Assembly: GCA_001303785.1 (NCBI GenBank)
Contig: LJUJ01000002.1
Coordinates: 129,867-193,866, forward strand
Source: Caldifarciminota bacterium SM23_42
GTDB taxonomy: Bacteria; Hydrothermota; Tepidihabitantia; SM23-42
Length of the DNA: 64,000 bases
Reading direction: 5' to 3'
Below the pieces are notes generated by a model. It worked only from the letters and a program-made list of their open reading frames with translations. It was not told where the DNA came from and made no database searches. Shown here in pieces: positions 24,966 to 34,654 of the stretch (its first letter is position 1; the number at the start of each line of letters is the position of its first letter). The position numbers and the translations under genes were made by a program.

Positions 24966-25292
24966 CTACCGAAGTTTCCGTTCAACTAGTCGCCCGTTGA
25001 TGATGTCGTAGAATGTGTGGATTTTGACCAAGGCCCTGTGCTTGCGTATGTGTTCTGGTAATTCGTCATTTAAGACCAATGATGCGGTAAATGGAAACGT
25101 AAGCGATGCTGGATCCAGAGGCTGGTTGTCCGCCGTAATATATCTACCGAGAGCGAGATTTGAGACAGATATCTTGAGCCCGTCAGCGAGGATTAGCGAA
25201 TTGCCCTCGACCCCACTGACCATTCCAAGTGAAATTTCCGCAGCCAAGAGCGGTAAGGCCATAATAGTGAGACAAATCATTAGCTTCTTCAT
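24966..25292 (-). CDS. Small secreted protein at the end of the pilin operon, 108 aa
   Basis: A signal peptide of about 18 residues precedes a 90-residue beta-rich domain containing GMVSGVEGNSLILADGLKI and ILxGRxI-like strands, which resembles a small OB- or SH3-like barrel. I do not recognise the family. It starts 10 nt after the PilY1 stop with AGGGGG upstream, so it belongs to the pilus operon and may assist PilY1 or pilus export. Confidence 0.75.
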   Translation of the reverse strand: MKKLMICLTIMALPLLAAEISLGMVSGVEGNSLILADGLKISVSNLALGRYITADNQPLDPASLTFPFTASLVLNDELPEHIRKHRALVKIHTFYDIINGRLVERKLR

Positions 25293-25302
25293 TTTATCCC
25301 CC

Positions 25303-28300
25303 TTATCTTCCTTTCCAGAGAATCACGCCAGCCCTTGGCATTCCAGGTATACCGGTTTCAGGCGAGACGATTCCGCCGCCGACCTGGATGAACACCTTGG
25401 TCTGGTCAGCACTGACGTATAGTGCGGGTTCGGACGGATAGCCTGAACCAAGAGATAACTTTGTACGATTATAGCCGAGTGTATCGCCCAAGAATGCTTT
25501 AGTGTAGGCCGTTCCGGTGCGATAATATAGTGCGTAGAGATTACCATAGCCGCCGTAAGAACAAATGTCACCACTCGGGATGAAGGTAGTGAACAGCACT
25601 GCGCCGCCGAGAACTAATGATGATGTGAGATTGCGCTCACCGGGCTGGTCGAAAAAGCGATACCAACCGAGTCTGTTATTGACCAGTGTGACCAGCGAGT
25701 CGAAAGGCATATCACCTGGCTGCACAAGACCGTTCGTGTCGACTTCGATATTCGTCACATCGTATAGTTGTGTGTAATCAGTGGTGTGAGTTGTATCATC
25801 CCGGAATCCCACATAGACGTGTGAAGTAGGATTACTCTCGTCAATATCAGAAAAGAGTCTACCCGCCCCAAAATAGATCCATAGGTTATTGTATTCATCA
25901 GTGGCTACACTACCTTCTGCAGTAATAGGTTGCTCCAGATCCATAATCATGTTCATGGTCCAGAGGTTGGGGTCGATCTCATCGTTGGTTTCTATGCGAT
26001 AAATTTTCCCTTGCCAGTCCTTAACCGGTGCACCTACATAATGGCAGTCACCAAAATAGATGCGGTCGACCGTGTAATCGATCCCCCAATCGCAGGCAAA
26101 GATGTCGGCAATGAAGGATTGCGCATCAGGCAGGGTGAAAGTTCTGAGAAGTAAGCCGGTCCGCAGGTCAAGTATGAATATTTTCCCATTCTGCAGACAG
26201 TCACCACCGCAGGTGATTGGTCCGGAACCGATTGCGAGGAACCAACTACCTTTGACTTTGACCACAGTTGGATAGCAGACCGTATACTGAAGAGTTGGAT
26301 CGGTGAATTCCCACAACGGTTCGGGGTTAAGGGGGTCAGTTACGTCAATGGCAAAATAGGCAGAGCTGCAGGTGTCTGATTCGTTGGTGATTACGGTGCC
26401 GCCGAGGCGCATGCCCCCGATTAGAAGCGTTCCCCAACCATCTATATGCACAGGATCGTCAGGGAAAATCTGGGCATCAGTGATGTATGGCTTCAGGTCG
26501 ACATAATAGACATGGCAGTAATCAGGGTGCGAGAGCCACCTCAAATGAGGCAACAGGTTATACGGAGCATATGCCCACAACTCGGCACCTAGGTCAAAGC
26601 CGGCCGGGTCAATCTGCGCGGGGGTTAACGGATTATCGCCGGACAGAATCATTTTACCGGCATTGAAGGCATGGAGCATGCCGTCATTAGCGCCGACGTA
26701 GACAACCTGACGTCGCTCTCGATAGTGATTGTAGTAGCGAGCATAGGACATGTCGCCGTAGATAAAGTCGTACCGCTCAAGTGGTGCGCTAACGAGCGCG
26801 GCTCCCGAATTAATTACGTCGCCGAGCTTCCATACCCTGCCATTGGCAGTTCTTGACCGCATCCCGGCAGCGTTATAATCCACGCCGCGTACGTATTGAA
26901 TAATAGTATCTGCCTGAGGCACGGTATAGCCAATACCCAGATATGGTCTGAGTACGACATCGTTTGCTATGTTGAAATTGGTCATAGTATTGCCAATGAG
27001 GGTGAAGACGTTTCTCTGTGATGGAGGATTGAAATTCTCCCAGAGCCATGTACCGGCATCCCAGATAGGCTGGAGTTCTTCGATAGGAGCGGCATCTACT
27101 TGGATGAGGCTGTCACCATTTCCGGCTATATCCTGGTATCGGGTCACCATGACATTCGTTCCGTCCCATTCCATGGTTATGACATAATCGTTCAGGAGGT
27201 GAAGAATCGCATCGGCTTGTGAGTCTTCGCGCAGATTACCAAACGGATCGAGCCAGAGACTCTGACAACTACCAATCCAGTTTAATATCTCACCAGTTAT
27301 GAATTTTCTTCGGGGATAAAACTGCCCTTGAACAGTTGAACCACCGGCCTTAGTGCCAACACTTAGCATAGAAACTCCACTCGCAGAAGAGATCTTGGCT
27401 TGGATGTCCACCAATACGTTGAGGATGGCATTTTCTAAATCTCTGCCATGTTCTGCCTCGTGATAATTGTCCGGAATGCCGTCTCCGTCCTTATCCCATT
27501 CGATTGGGTCTGGGCCTGGCAGTCTGTCACCATTTTTGTCCGTGAATCCGCCACATTTTGCGGCATCTTTGAGAAGATCAGAACCAATGGTACCGAAAGC
27601 GTAGATGACAAAGCATTCGACAGACTGATCGTCATCCAGCTCTCTGTTACCCCAACCAGAACCAACACCCGGTCTCAAGTCATTAACGTGCCCGTAGAGA
27701 CAAATATCATCAAGGTAATCAGTTCCATTGCTGGGTAAAAGAGGAAGAATGCCGTCCCAGTAGTTCTGTAGATTTGTGCAATTTGGCATGGTTCCGTCCC
27801 AGTCTGGGATTTCCTGGTCCTGTGTCGATTCGCCATCAGTGATCATTATGACAAACGATTTACGACAAAAAGCCATGTCCCGAAGATACTTATCATAATA
27901 TGGGTCATGTAGACCTCCAGGGTTGGGACTGTAATCGGCGTTGAAGTAATAAGGGTCGGCCTGAGAAAAGAAATGGAGTATTTCGAAATAATTCTCAGCC
28001 AGCGGTGTCCAGTTTTCGCACTTCATATCATTGATGTGATTTCTCATGTCGATGATATCTGGATCGCCAATATAGTCCCTTATATACCCGCCTCGGTCAT
28101 AATTATAGTGCCACAATCCGAATAAAGGAGCGTCCTGATCCCAGTGTCGGTCGTCGTCTTTGTCGCCGATCTGGTCAAGTACCCCACGGTATTCAGATTC
28201 AGGGATATCGACTTCGACCGGTGCATTAGTCAATGTCGCATTGATCGGCGGATTGTTACCGGTCGCGGTGATGGTCAGAAGCGTTGCATCATTGCCAGCA

Positions 28301-28785
28301 TGAGTTACCGTAATTGTATTATAATTTGATGCGTTTCTTTGATAGGTCTTGGTCCAGCTTAATCTGCCCTCGCTTAATAATCGGGCAACCGAGCCGAGGA
28401 CATTTCCTTTCCCGCCGGTTAATACCTTCTTTGCCACATCGGCACGCGACATACACGCCCAGTTGAGAATTCGTCCAGGGAACGGTCCTGTCGGATCCGA
28501 CACAAAGCGGTTTACATTCCACCGGTAGTTACTATCCGGCTTAAAATACCCGTAATAGCTTGTTGTATCGGATGTTGTCGTAGACGTGGCCGCGTATGCA
28601 CGATCATACATGCTTCCAGAATTATCAAGGGAGAGCAGGATGTTAGGTACCACGACTTCGGTTACAAACGGCGGCGCACAGCAGTATGGTGTTATTTCCT
28701 GACTCGTTGCGAAGAAGGGTATCAGAAAGATCAATACGCTTGAGTACATTATTTTTCCGATCTTTTCTTTCGAACTGACGTTCAT
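25303..28785 (-). CDS. PilY1-like type IV pilus tip/assembly protein
   Basis: The 1160-residue protein has a signal peptide, then a von Willebrand A-like domain with the MIDAS motif LSLDNSGSM (near residue 53) and a Cys pair just before it. A calcium-loop region with DKDGDGIPD lies near residue 440. The C-terminal part from about 640 to 1150 is the PilY1 beta-propeller, with strands such as VYVGANDGMLHAFN and GTLLIGGMRLGG. In type IV pili, PilY1 sits at the tip with the minor pilins and affects adhesion and assembly. It follows four minor-pilin genes, the classic order. Confidence 0.92.
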   Translation of the reverse strand: MNVSSKEKIGKIMYSSVLIFLIPFFATSQEITPYCCAPPFVTEVVVPNILLSLDNSGSMYDRAYAATSTTTSDTTSYYGYFKPDSNYRWNVNRFVSDPTGPFPGRILNWACMSRADVAKKVLTGGKGNVLGSVARLLSEGRLSWTKTYQRNASNYNTITVTHAGNDATLLTITATGNNPPINATLTNAPVEVDIPESEYRGVLDQIGDKDDDRHWDQDAPLFGLWHYNYDRGGYIRDYIGDPDIIDMRNHINDMKCENWTPLAENYFEILHFFSQADPYYFNADYSPNPGGLHDPYYDKYLRDMAFCRKSFVIMITDGESTQDQEIPDWDGTMPNCTNLQNYWDGILPLLPSNGTDYLDDICLYGHVNDLRPGVGSGWGNRELDDDQSVECFVIYAFGTIGSDLLKDAAKCGGFTDKNGDRLPGPDPIEWDKDGDGIPDNYHEAEHGRDLENAILNVLVDIQAKISSASGVSMLSVGTKAGGSTVQGQFYPRRKFITGEILNWIGSCQSLWLDPFGNLREDSQADAILHLLNDYVITMEWDGTNVMVTRYQDIAGNGDSLIQVDAAPIEELQPIWDAGTWLWENFNPPSQRNVFTLIGNTMTNFNIANDVVLRPYLGIGYTVPQADTIIQYVRGVDYNAAGMRSRTANGRVWKLGDVINSGAALVSAPLERYDFIYGDMSYARYYNHYRERRQVVYVGANDGMLHAFNAGKMILSGDNPLTPAQIDPAGFDLGAELWAYAPYNLLPHLRWLSHPDYCHVYYVDLKPYITDAQIFPDDPVHIDGWGTLLIGGMRLGGTVITNESDTCSSAYFAIDVTDPLNPEPLWEFTDPTLQYTVCYPTVVKVKGSWFLAIGSGPITCGGDCLQNGKIFILDLRTGLLLRTFTLPDAQSFIADIFACDWGIDYTVDRIYFGDCHYVGAPVKDWQGKIYRIETNDEIDPNLWTMNMIMDLEQPITAEGSVATDEYNNLWIYFGAGRLFSDIDESNPTSHVYVGFRDDTTHTTDYTQLYDVTNIEVDTNGLVQPGDMPFDSLVTLVNNRLGWYRFFDQPGERNLTSSLVLGGAVLFTTFIPSGDICSYGGYGNLYALYYRTGTAYTKAFLGDTLGYNRTKLSLGSGYPSEPALYVSADQTKVFIQVGGGIVSPETGIPGMPRAGVILWKGR

Positions 28786-28801
28786 ATTTCCTCCTTGAAT
28801 C

Positions 28802-29278
28802 TTATGGTCCTTGTGACGTGAAGCGCTCTAATATTTCGATGCCAACTCGCTCACCGCTACGCCCGAGTATCGTTGCGCTCACATAATACGTTCGATAGCT
28901 GCCCGATGCAGGAGTAGCTCCAGGTCCGGCAATGGCACGTGCAAATTTTATTGCCGAACCAGACATAGTAATAACCCGGGCCGAAGTGCGTTCGGCAACT
29001 GTTATTGCGTCATAGCCACCTATCCTTATTGTATCGACCATGAGCGGTGGAGCGCTGAGATAAGTATTCAAACTTTCTGCCTTTGCCTTGCCGATTTCTA
29101 ACGCGGCGACTGCCGCCTCATAGGTTGTTTCATATCTCGCTTGTCCGCGTGTAACATTCATGCCCCGAACGATGACATACAAGGCTAGTGAACCAACTAT
29201 CAATACCACAATCATTGCACCAATTGCAACCAATAGGGCAATACCGCTTTCGTTCTGATTAATTTTTGGATTTCTCAT
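28802..29278 (-). CDS. PilX-like minor pilin
   Basis: The 158-residue protein begins NQNESGIALLVAIGAMIVVL near residue 7, a type IV prepilin-like segment in which Gly-Ile-Ala-Leu replaces the usual GFTLxE. This is typical of the PilX_N family, whose first residues differ from other pilins. A single N-terminal helix is followed by a variable globular domain. The ATG at 29278 has GAGGAG upstream and overlaps the PilW stop region. It lies between PilW and PilY1. Confidence 0.8.
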   Translation of the reverse strand: MRNPKINQNESGIALLVAIGAMIVVLIVGSLALYVIVRGMNVTRGQARYETTYEAAVAALEIGKAKAESLNTYLSAPPLMVDTIRIGGYDAITVAERTSARVITMSGSAIKFARAIAGPGATPASGSYRTYYVSATILGRSGERVGIEILERFTSQGP

Positions 29279-29280
29279 AA

Positions 29281-30267
29281 TCACTCCTCGGGTTGCAGAT
29301 TTTGTGGATAGACAATACTACTTAGAATCGCACGTTTTCTGCGTTTTTGTTGTGGGTTGAGCAGATATGTGTAGGGTGGATTATTTTCAATTGTCACCGA
29401 GTCATGACGATAATTGTAACCGGCCATGCCTTCTGAGGCGACGACCATAGTAAAGCTCACTGCCCACTTGGACTGATAATTTGCATTGAACGGTGGGTTG
29501 TTCTGGTTGCCCCAGAAATCGACTATTCCGTCGCCATCTGTATCAATGCCGTAACGGAATTGTATCGCTTCGATATTGGTCAGAAGAGGTTCGTTGCCTC
29601 GCATCAGGGTGTCGCCGGCAAGGGTGTAATTGAGTCCATTATAGTAAGTATCGGCATTTCTTGTGAAGACCATTAATCCAGCGCGTGCGGAGATTGGGCC
29701 GGTTATGTGCAAACGTAAGGCACGTGTGGGTCGGCTCCATATTGGGTCGTAGTAAGTAAAGGTATCGACACCGACGACGATCAGATCGTAGTACATCGGT
29801 CCACGTACTTCACTCATGAGCATGACCGTATCACCGACCTGGAAATTGGCTAGTGAATCATTCCACCTTCGAACAGGCAGGATCGTACCTGCGACGTCAT
29901 CGAGCAGATAGCTCCACTGGGAATGGTTCATCTCAAAACCGAGACCAACTGCTTTTAGTGTGACACCGCCGCCAGCGTTTGTGAGCTGCAATGCGTCTTG
30001 TTGCTCAAAGGGATAGCCCAAGCCGGCGAGCAATAGATCCCACTTTATCAGGGTGAAGGCAACCTGCGCATCAGTTTGCAGTACAGTTGTGCGCGTTACC
30101 TGAACCGATTTTGTCTGTTGAAGGTTGAGGATAGAATAGACCGCGCCCAGGACGATCATAAGGATGACCAAGGATACCAGTAGTTCGACCAATGTCATAC
30201 CGCGTTTGGGTTTGTTGGAGAAGTGATTGTTGCTGGAGATTTTGAAACGATCGCGAAATATTTTCAT
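29281..30267 (-). CDS. PilW-like minor pilin
   Basis: The 328-residue protein has a basic leader of about 20 residues ending KRG, then MTLVELLVSLVILMIVLG, the prepilin cleavage site and N-terminal helix. Cleavage after Gly would leave Met as residue one, with the conserved Glu at position five. The long C-terminal domain contains DTDGDGIVDFWGNQN (near residue 245), a calcium-loop type found in PilW proteins. It is followed directly by PilX. Confidence 0.88.
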   Translation of the reverse strand: MKIFRDRFKISSNNHFSNKPKRGMTLVELLVSLVILMIVLGAVYSILNLQQTKSVQVTRTTVLQTDAQVAFTLIKWDLLLAGLGYPFEQQDALQLTNAGGGVTLKAVGLGFEMNHSQWSYLLDDVAGTILPVRRWNDSLANFQVGDTVMLMSEVRGPMYYDLIVVGVDTFTYYDPIWSRPTRALRLHITGPISARAGLMVFTRNADTYYNGLNYTLAGDTLMRGNEPLLTNIEAIQFRYGIDTDGDGIVDFWGNQNNPPFNANYQSKWAVSFTMVVASEGMAGYNYRHDSVTIENNPPYTYLLNPQQKRRKRAILSSIVYPQNLQPEE

Positions 30268-30277
30268 TTTTCCTCCC

Positions 30278-30730
30278 TTAATACCGCTTTATCAAATCAG
30301 ATACAAGGGGGCGCTGGGATTGAGGCCAGATCACCTGAAGGCGTACGGTCTTGAAGCGTGTGTCGGGTAGCACCACGATTGCGCTGTCCGCGATATTCCA
30401 TACAACCCGATAACTACCGCCGGCCGTGGTTTCGTAAACATCGTAGTCTGGATTGACTGTGTCGCTCAGGTCGGCTGAACCTCGATACCTGAGTATGGAA
30501 TCAGTGGCGGGTAGCCCTATGAGCTGCTCGTGATATCGGTTGAGCACATCGCGTGCGTACATCCGGCGGTTCATGAGCGTACTCGCACGGACACCCATCA
30601 CAGTAAGCCGCGAGACGGCCAGAACGCCGACCGCAAGGATGAGTATTGCAACAAGCACCTCAACGAGCGTGAACCCGCGATTTCTTGTAAGATAATTCCG
30701 AAGTGATTTTTTCTTTTCATGCCGCTTCAC
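30278..30730 (-). CDS. PilV-like minor pilin
   Basis: The 150-residue protein has a 17-residue basic leader, then RGFTLVEVLVAILILAVGVLAVSRL, a perfect prepilin signature with Glu at mature position five. The VGVLAVSRL continuation is typical of PilV. I chose the GTG at 30730 because AGGAGG lies 6 nt upstream. A longer reading frame would start within the preceding gene. It overlaps nothing but is only 11 nt from the FimT-like gene. Confidence 0.85.
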   Translation of the reverse strand: MKRHEKKKSLRNYLTRNRGFTLVEVLVAILILAVGVLAVSRLTVMGVRASTLMNRRMYARDVLNRYHEQLIGLPATDSILRYRGSADLSDTVNPDYDVYETTAGGSYRVVWNIADSAIVVLPDTRFKTVRLQVIWPQSQRPLVSDLIKRY

Positions 30731-30741
30731 GTTCACCTCCT

Positions 30742-31296
30742 CTAATTCCAGCTTCCGTTCATGTACTGATAGGTTGCCACTTTGCCCAAGCGAGTGACAC
30801 CGACTGCCCAATTGTCTCGACCATTGGTTATGTAAAGTGCACCACTGGTGGCGCCACCACGTCCATCGATGATTAAACGGCCAAGGGGAAAATCGTTGCC
30901 ATTAACACCCGGTGCAGCTATATTGGCTTCGGGGGGTTGTCCAGCAACACCGACACCTCCGAAGTAAACGCTTGGACCGGCAAGCCCGCCTAACTTGAAA
31001 TCCTCGGTCGAACCATCGGGTCGCCTCATACGGTAATGGTATTTGTCGGGGAAGGCTATTGCTATTTCATAAGTGCCGCCCGTCGATATGGCACGTTCTC
31101 TGAGCTGTTTGAAGTGCTGTGCAGTTTTTATGCATGCGCCGCGTATACGGGCCTGACGCTGCATTCGAGCGAAGTTGGGGACCGCGAGTACGGCAATTAT
31201 GCCGATGATGCCGATTACAACCATCAATTCAACCAACGTAAAACCAAATGAGATATGTTGCTTGTTGTGTTTGTTGCTGCGTGTATTATTTCCCAT
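30742..31296 (-). CDS. FimT/GspH-like minor pilin
   Basis: The 184-residue protein has a basic leader, then FGFTLVELMVVIGIIGIIAVLAVPNF near residue 17, a textbook prepilin-peptidase site. The C-terminal beta domain (GRLIIDGRGGAT, GRDNWAVGVTRLGKVATYQY) matches the GspH/FimT pattern, consistent with a pseudopilin that begins pilus assembly. GGAGG fixes the start at 31296. It is the first gene of the pilin operon. I found no housekeeping promoter in the 260 nt upstream, so an alternative sigma factor may be used. Confidence 0.88.
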   Translation of the reverse strand: MGNNTRSNKHNKQHISFGFTLVELMVVIGIIGIIAVLAVPNFARMQRQARIRGACIKTAQHFKQLRERAISTGGTYEIAIAFPDKYHYRMRRPDGSTEDFKLGGLAGPSVYFGGVGVAGQPPEANIAAPGVNGNDFPLGRLIIDGRGGATSGALYITNGRDNWAVGVTRLGKVATYQYMNGSWN

Positions 31297-31525
31297 AATG
31301 CCTCCAGTTTTCGGTATTGTAATATGCAAAATTCGTTCCCGAGATATTCCTCAAAACACACGCTTTTTAGGACTTTTTAAGATTCGCATGATCGGAATAG
31401 GTATTTTGGGTCATGAATTGGGTAAATTATTACCCAATCAATGAGCTGTAAATTTCACCGGGTTTTTCGGCCGAAAACAGAAGGCCGATCATGTGTTTTG
31501 TAGTATCTAGAAAAATATCATGTCG

Positions 31526-31553
31526 TTGACACCTCAAATGCCATGCGTATAAT
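31526..31553 (+). promoter_or_regulatory. Promoter of the M6 protease gene
   Basis: TTGACA (31526-31531), 16 nt, TATAAT (31548-31553): perfect consensus. The ATG follows after only 5 nt and no Shine-Dalgarno exists, so the mRNA should be leaderless. Confidence 0.8.
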
Positions 31554-31558
31554 TAGCC

Positions 31559-33229
31559 ATGCTAATACTGACTTTAGCGCTTTTTCTCATGCCCCCGAAT
31601 CCGTACGCTGAAGTGGACAAACTTGTGTTACCTCCGAAATATCCCCAATTCATGAATGCAGGTATTTCACGCATACCAAAGCCGGTAGGCGAAAAAAAGG
31701 CATTGGTCTTACTCATTGATTTCCCCGACAATCAACATCAATATGCTAGTGCTTCGTTCGATTCGCTTATATACTATGACGATGTTGCTTCATTGAGAGA
31801 TTATTATCGGGAAGTTTCCTACGGTAGGTTTACGATAAGTCAGGCAAGCGAGGTTACCTCTTGGCATAGGGTGCCGCAGGATTATGCTTACTACGTAGGT
31901 GATTCTTTTGGGCTCTATCCGGGCTTCTTTCCGCAAAACGCACAGGGAATAGTGTGGGCTGCTTGCAGCCTTGCGGATCCGACCATCGATTTTGCGCTGT
32001 TTGACGAAGACAACAATGATACAGTTGATATAGTATTTGTGGTACATGCTGGGCCTGGGGCCGAAGAGGGTTTCGGAGGCTACACTCAGCATGTCTGGTC
32101 ACATCAGTGGCAGCTTTCAAACACGGGCACGGGGTGTCCCGGTGCCTATTTGACTGATGATGGTGTATACGTTGACTACTACTCAATGGAACCAGAGAGG
32201 TTCCAGCAGTATACGGGTCGCATCACGGTGGGGGTATTCGCCCATGAGTTCGGGCATATTATTGGTCTGCCTGATTTGTACGATACTGATTATTCTACAT
32301 ACGGTATCGGTGCTTTTGGCCTGATGGGTGCCGGTTCTTGGGGTAGAGCAAATGCGAGCGATATTCCTGGTTCATCACCGGCGCACTTGTGTGCCTGGTC
32401 AAAATATCAGCTCGGCTTTGTGGTACCGACCAATGTGGATCGCGTCGGTGTATCCAAGCTTGAGAATCAGAGTATCCCATGCGCATCCTGTAATGATGTT
32501 GCATTTCGGCTCCTCGAGGATCCTAACGGCCCGGATTGGGAATACCCGGGCACCATTGGTGAGTACTTTTTGGTTGAGAATAGATTTCGCAAGGGTTTTG
32601 ACCAGAGCCTGCCTGGTGATGGGCTTTTGATATTGCACATCGACGATGCGCAGGTGAGTAATAACAATGAGAACCATCCCCTAGTTGGCATTATGCAGGC
32701 GGATGGTGATTTAGGTTTTCTTTTGAGCGACCTGGGTAGTGCAGCCGATTTGTGGAAGGATCGCTTATATGGTTTCGGCGATACGTCGCGTCCGGCAAGC
32801 TATGATTACGCTGGAAACCCAACCGGCGTCTGGGTATATGATATCGGTCCGGCAGATTCCGTGACGACGGCGTCGCTTTGGGTAACGCCGGTTCTCTTGG
32901 GTAAAATCTATTCGTTACCGAATCCGTTTCGCGTAGATAATGAACCGTCATGGGGTCGGCAAGTGATCATATCTTATGTGCCTTCGGATACAGCTGAGTT
33001 GGGTAACCAGTTTCCTGCATTCAAGGTGACCATCTATAATGTTGCAGCGGAGAGAATCCGAGTGCTTGATTCAGAGCCGCACGAAGTCGACCGCTATACG
33101 AGAAGGGCTTTTTGGGATTTGCGGAATGAAAAAAATGAGGATGTGGTGAGCGGTATGTACTTGTATGTTATTGAAATAAGTGGCAATAATGTAGAAAGAA
33201 GGACAGGAAGGCTGACGATCATTAAATGA
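31559..33229 (+). CDS. Secreted M6-family metalloprotease with sorting-like C-terminus
   Basis: The 556-residue protein has a short signal peptide, then the M6 (immune inhibitor A-like) catalytic domain with the zinc motif HEFGHIIGLPDLYD near residue 227. GLMGAGSWG, a family marker, lies near residue 258. The C-terminal 95 residues (SLPNPFR, FKVTIYNVAAERIRVL, GMYLYVIEIS) form a FlgD-Ig/T9SS-type-A-like domain. It should be an exported protease. The start codon is 5 nt after a perfect TATAAT. Confidence 0.92.
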   Translation: MLILTLALFLMPPNPYAEVDKLVLPPKYPQFMNAGISRIPKPVGEKKALVLLIDFPDNQHQYASASFDSLIYYDDVASLRDYYREVSYGRFTISQASEVTSWHRVPQDYAYYVGDSFGLYPGFFPQNAQGIVWAACSLADPTIDFALFDEDNNDTVDIVFVVHAGPGAEEGFGGYTQHVWSHQWQLSNTGTGCPGAYLTDDGVYVDYYSMEPERFQQYTGRITVGVFAHEFGHIIGLPDLYDTDYSTYGIGAFGLMGAGSWGRANASDIPGSSPAHLCAWSKYQLGFVVPTNVDRVGVSKLENQSIPCASCNDVAFRLLEDPNGPDWEYPGTIGEYFLVENRFRKGFDQSLPGDGLLILHIDDAQVSNNNENHPLVGIMQADGDLGFLLSDLGSAADLWKDRLYGFGDTSRPASYDYAGNPTGVWVYDIGPADSVTTASLWVTPVLLGKIYSLPNPFRVDNEPSWGRQVIISYVPSDTAELGNQFPAFKVTIYNVAAERIRVLDSEPHEVDRYTRRAFWDLRNEKNEDVVSGMYLYVIEISGNNVERRTGRLTIIK

Positions 33230-33287
33230 GGCAGATCTCTTCTTTGGATAGAAAGGATGTGGGATAAGAAGCGGTCAATAAAATAAT

Positions 33288-34580
33288 ATGAAGCTTTGGG
33301 GATCGTACCCGCGCGACATTGCAGCCATTTCTACGATATTCATCGTACTAATTCTTTTCTTAGCCGTTTTTAATCTCTACATAAGCTTTCAATTCAGGAA
33401 TGAGTTTATCAACTATGACCGTAACAACATACGCGCGATTGCTAATACATGTCGGGGTTATTTGAGCCAACCTCATGATCCTTCTGAGCTCAATTCTCTC
33501 TTGAGAAACTTGAGTCAATCATTCAACCTTGCCCATCTTGTTATCACTGATACGCTCATGAACCGAGTCTACGACTCGTGGATGCATTTTAATGTTCCGG
33601 TTCAGTTGACCGGTGTAGACCACATGAGCCGTTTTGGAGAATTACCCGGTCCGCAGGAGATTGTTCAGCGAGACAATGATTTCTTGTATATGACCCAAGA
33701 ACCAGCGCTTTATATTTATGTGTCACTCCTGCCTGCATATTCAGTGGCCTTTGGTGATATCTTTCGCTGGCATATCATTTATATAACCGTCTCATTAGTC
33801 TTCGCTGGATTTTTGGGTTTTTTCTTGTTGCGTAATCTCTTCCTGCCGATGCGCTACGTGACCAATCTTGCACAGGACTTCGGTATTGAAATGAAGAAGG
33901 AAGATTTTGTCTCGGCGACCTTCGGTGAAGTGTACAACAAGCTGAAACTGCGTGAGCAGATGCTGGTCGAATTCTCGTCATACATTGCCCATGAATTCAG
34001 GAACTCACTTGGCGCCATCATTGGTTTAGCGCGTCTGGTCGAGAAAGGGAAGAGACCGGGCAAGGATATTGTTAAGGAATGCCGAAACATGGAAGAGTTG
34101 ATTGCGCGCATTCTCGAATATTCGAGGCCGTTGAAATTGAATCTCTCAAAGGTTGACTTGAACAGGGCAATAAATGATGCACTCAAGAGAATATCCCTTC
34201 CGAAAAAGATTGAAGTTGAGAAAAAGACCCTGTCTGATCTTTCGTCCGTGAACGGGGATTATGAGCTACTCACGGTGGCTATCGTCAATCTCCTGAAAAA
34301 CGCCAAGGAAGCGATAAAGGGCAAGGGAAAGATCGAAATCGAAACCGGGGAAACCAATGGTTGCGTGTACCTTTCGGTTAGGGATAATGGTGTGGGGATG
34401 GCTACTGAGGAAATCGAGATGGTCTTCAATCCCTTCTTTTCCAGAAAGGCAGAAGGTATGGGTCTGGGTCTTGCCTATGTGAAAAAGGTGGTTGAGGAAC
34501 ACAACGGACGGGTCGAAGTAACATCCAAGAAAGGTAGTGGTTCCACATTCACCCTGAAGTTACCGGCACATAACAAGTGA
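33288..34580 (+). CDS. Sensor histidine kinase
   Basis: The 430-residue protein has two transmembrane helices (about residues 13-35 and 163-185) that flank an extracytoplasmic sensor domain of about 125 residues. The H-box is IAHEFRNSLGAI near residue 233. The ATPase domain has the N-box NLLKNAKEAI, DNGVGM and GMGLGLAYV. No response-regulator gene is next to it, so the partner is elsewhere. It lies 58 nt after the M6 protease gene. No Shine-Dalgarno is seen. Confidence 0.93.
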   Translation: MKLWGSYPRDIAAISTIFIVLILFLAVFNLYISFQFRNEFINYDRNNIRAIANTCRGYLSQPHDPSELNSLLRNLSQSFNLAHLVITDTLMNRVYDSWMHFNVPVQLTGVDHMSRFGELPGPQEIVQRDNDFLYMTQEPALYIYVSLLPAYSVAFGDIFRWHIIYITVSLVFAGFLGFFLLRNLFLPMRYVTNLAQDFGIEMKKEDFVSATFGEVYNKLKLREQMLVEFSSYIAHEFRNSLGAIIGLARLVEKGKRPGKDIVKECRNMEELIARILEYSRPLKLNLSKVDLNRAINDALKRISLPKKIEVEKKTLSDLSSVNGDYELLTVAIVNLLKNAKEAIKGKGKIEIETGETNGCVYLSVRDNGVGMATEEIEMVFNPFFSRKAEGMGLGLAYVKKVVEEHNGRVEVTSKKGSGSTFTLKLPAHNK

Positions 34581-34609
34581 CCCGTTTTTCTCGTTGCTCC
34601 TGATAAATC

Positions 34610-34637
34610 TTGATTTTGCTGGAAAATTGGATATATT
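34610..34637 (+). promoter_or_regulatory. Promoter of the tldD-pyr operon
   Basis: TTGATT (34610-34615), 16 nt, TATATT (34632-34637), 17 nt before the tldD ATG with AAAGGAG in between. Confidence 0.6.
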
Positions 34638-34654
34638 AGAGCAAAGGAGTTCAG

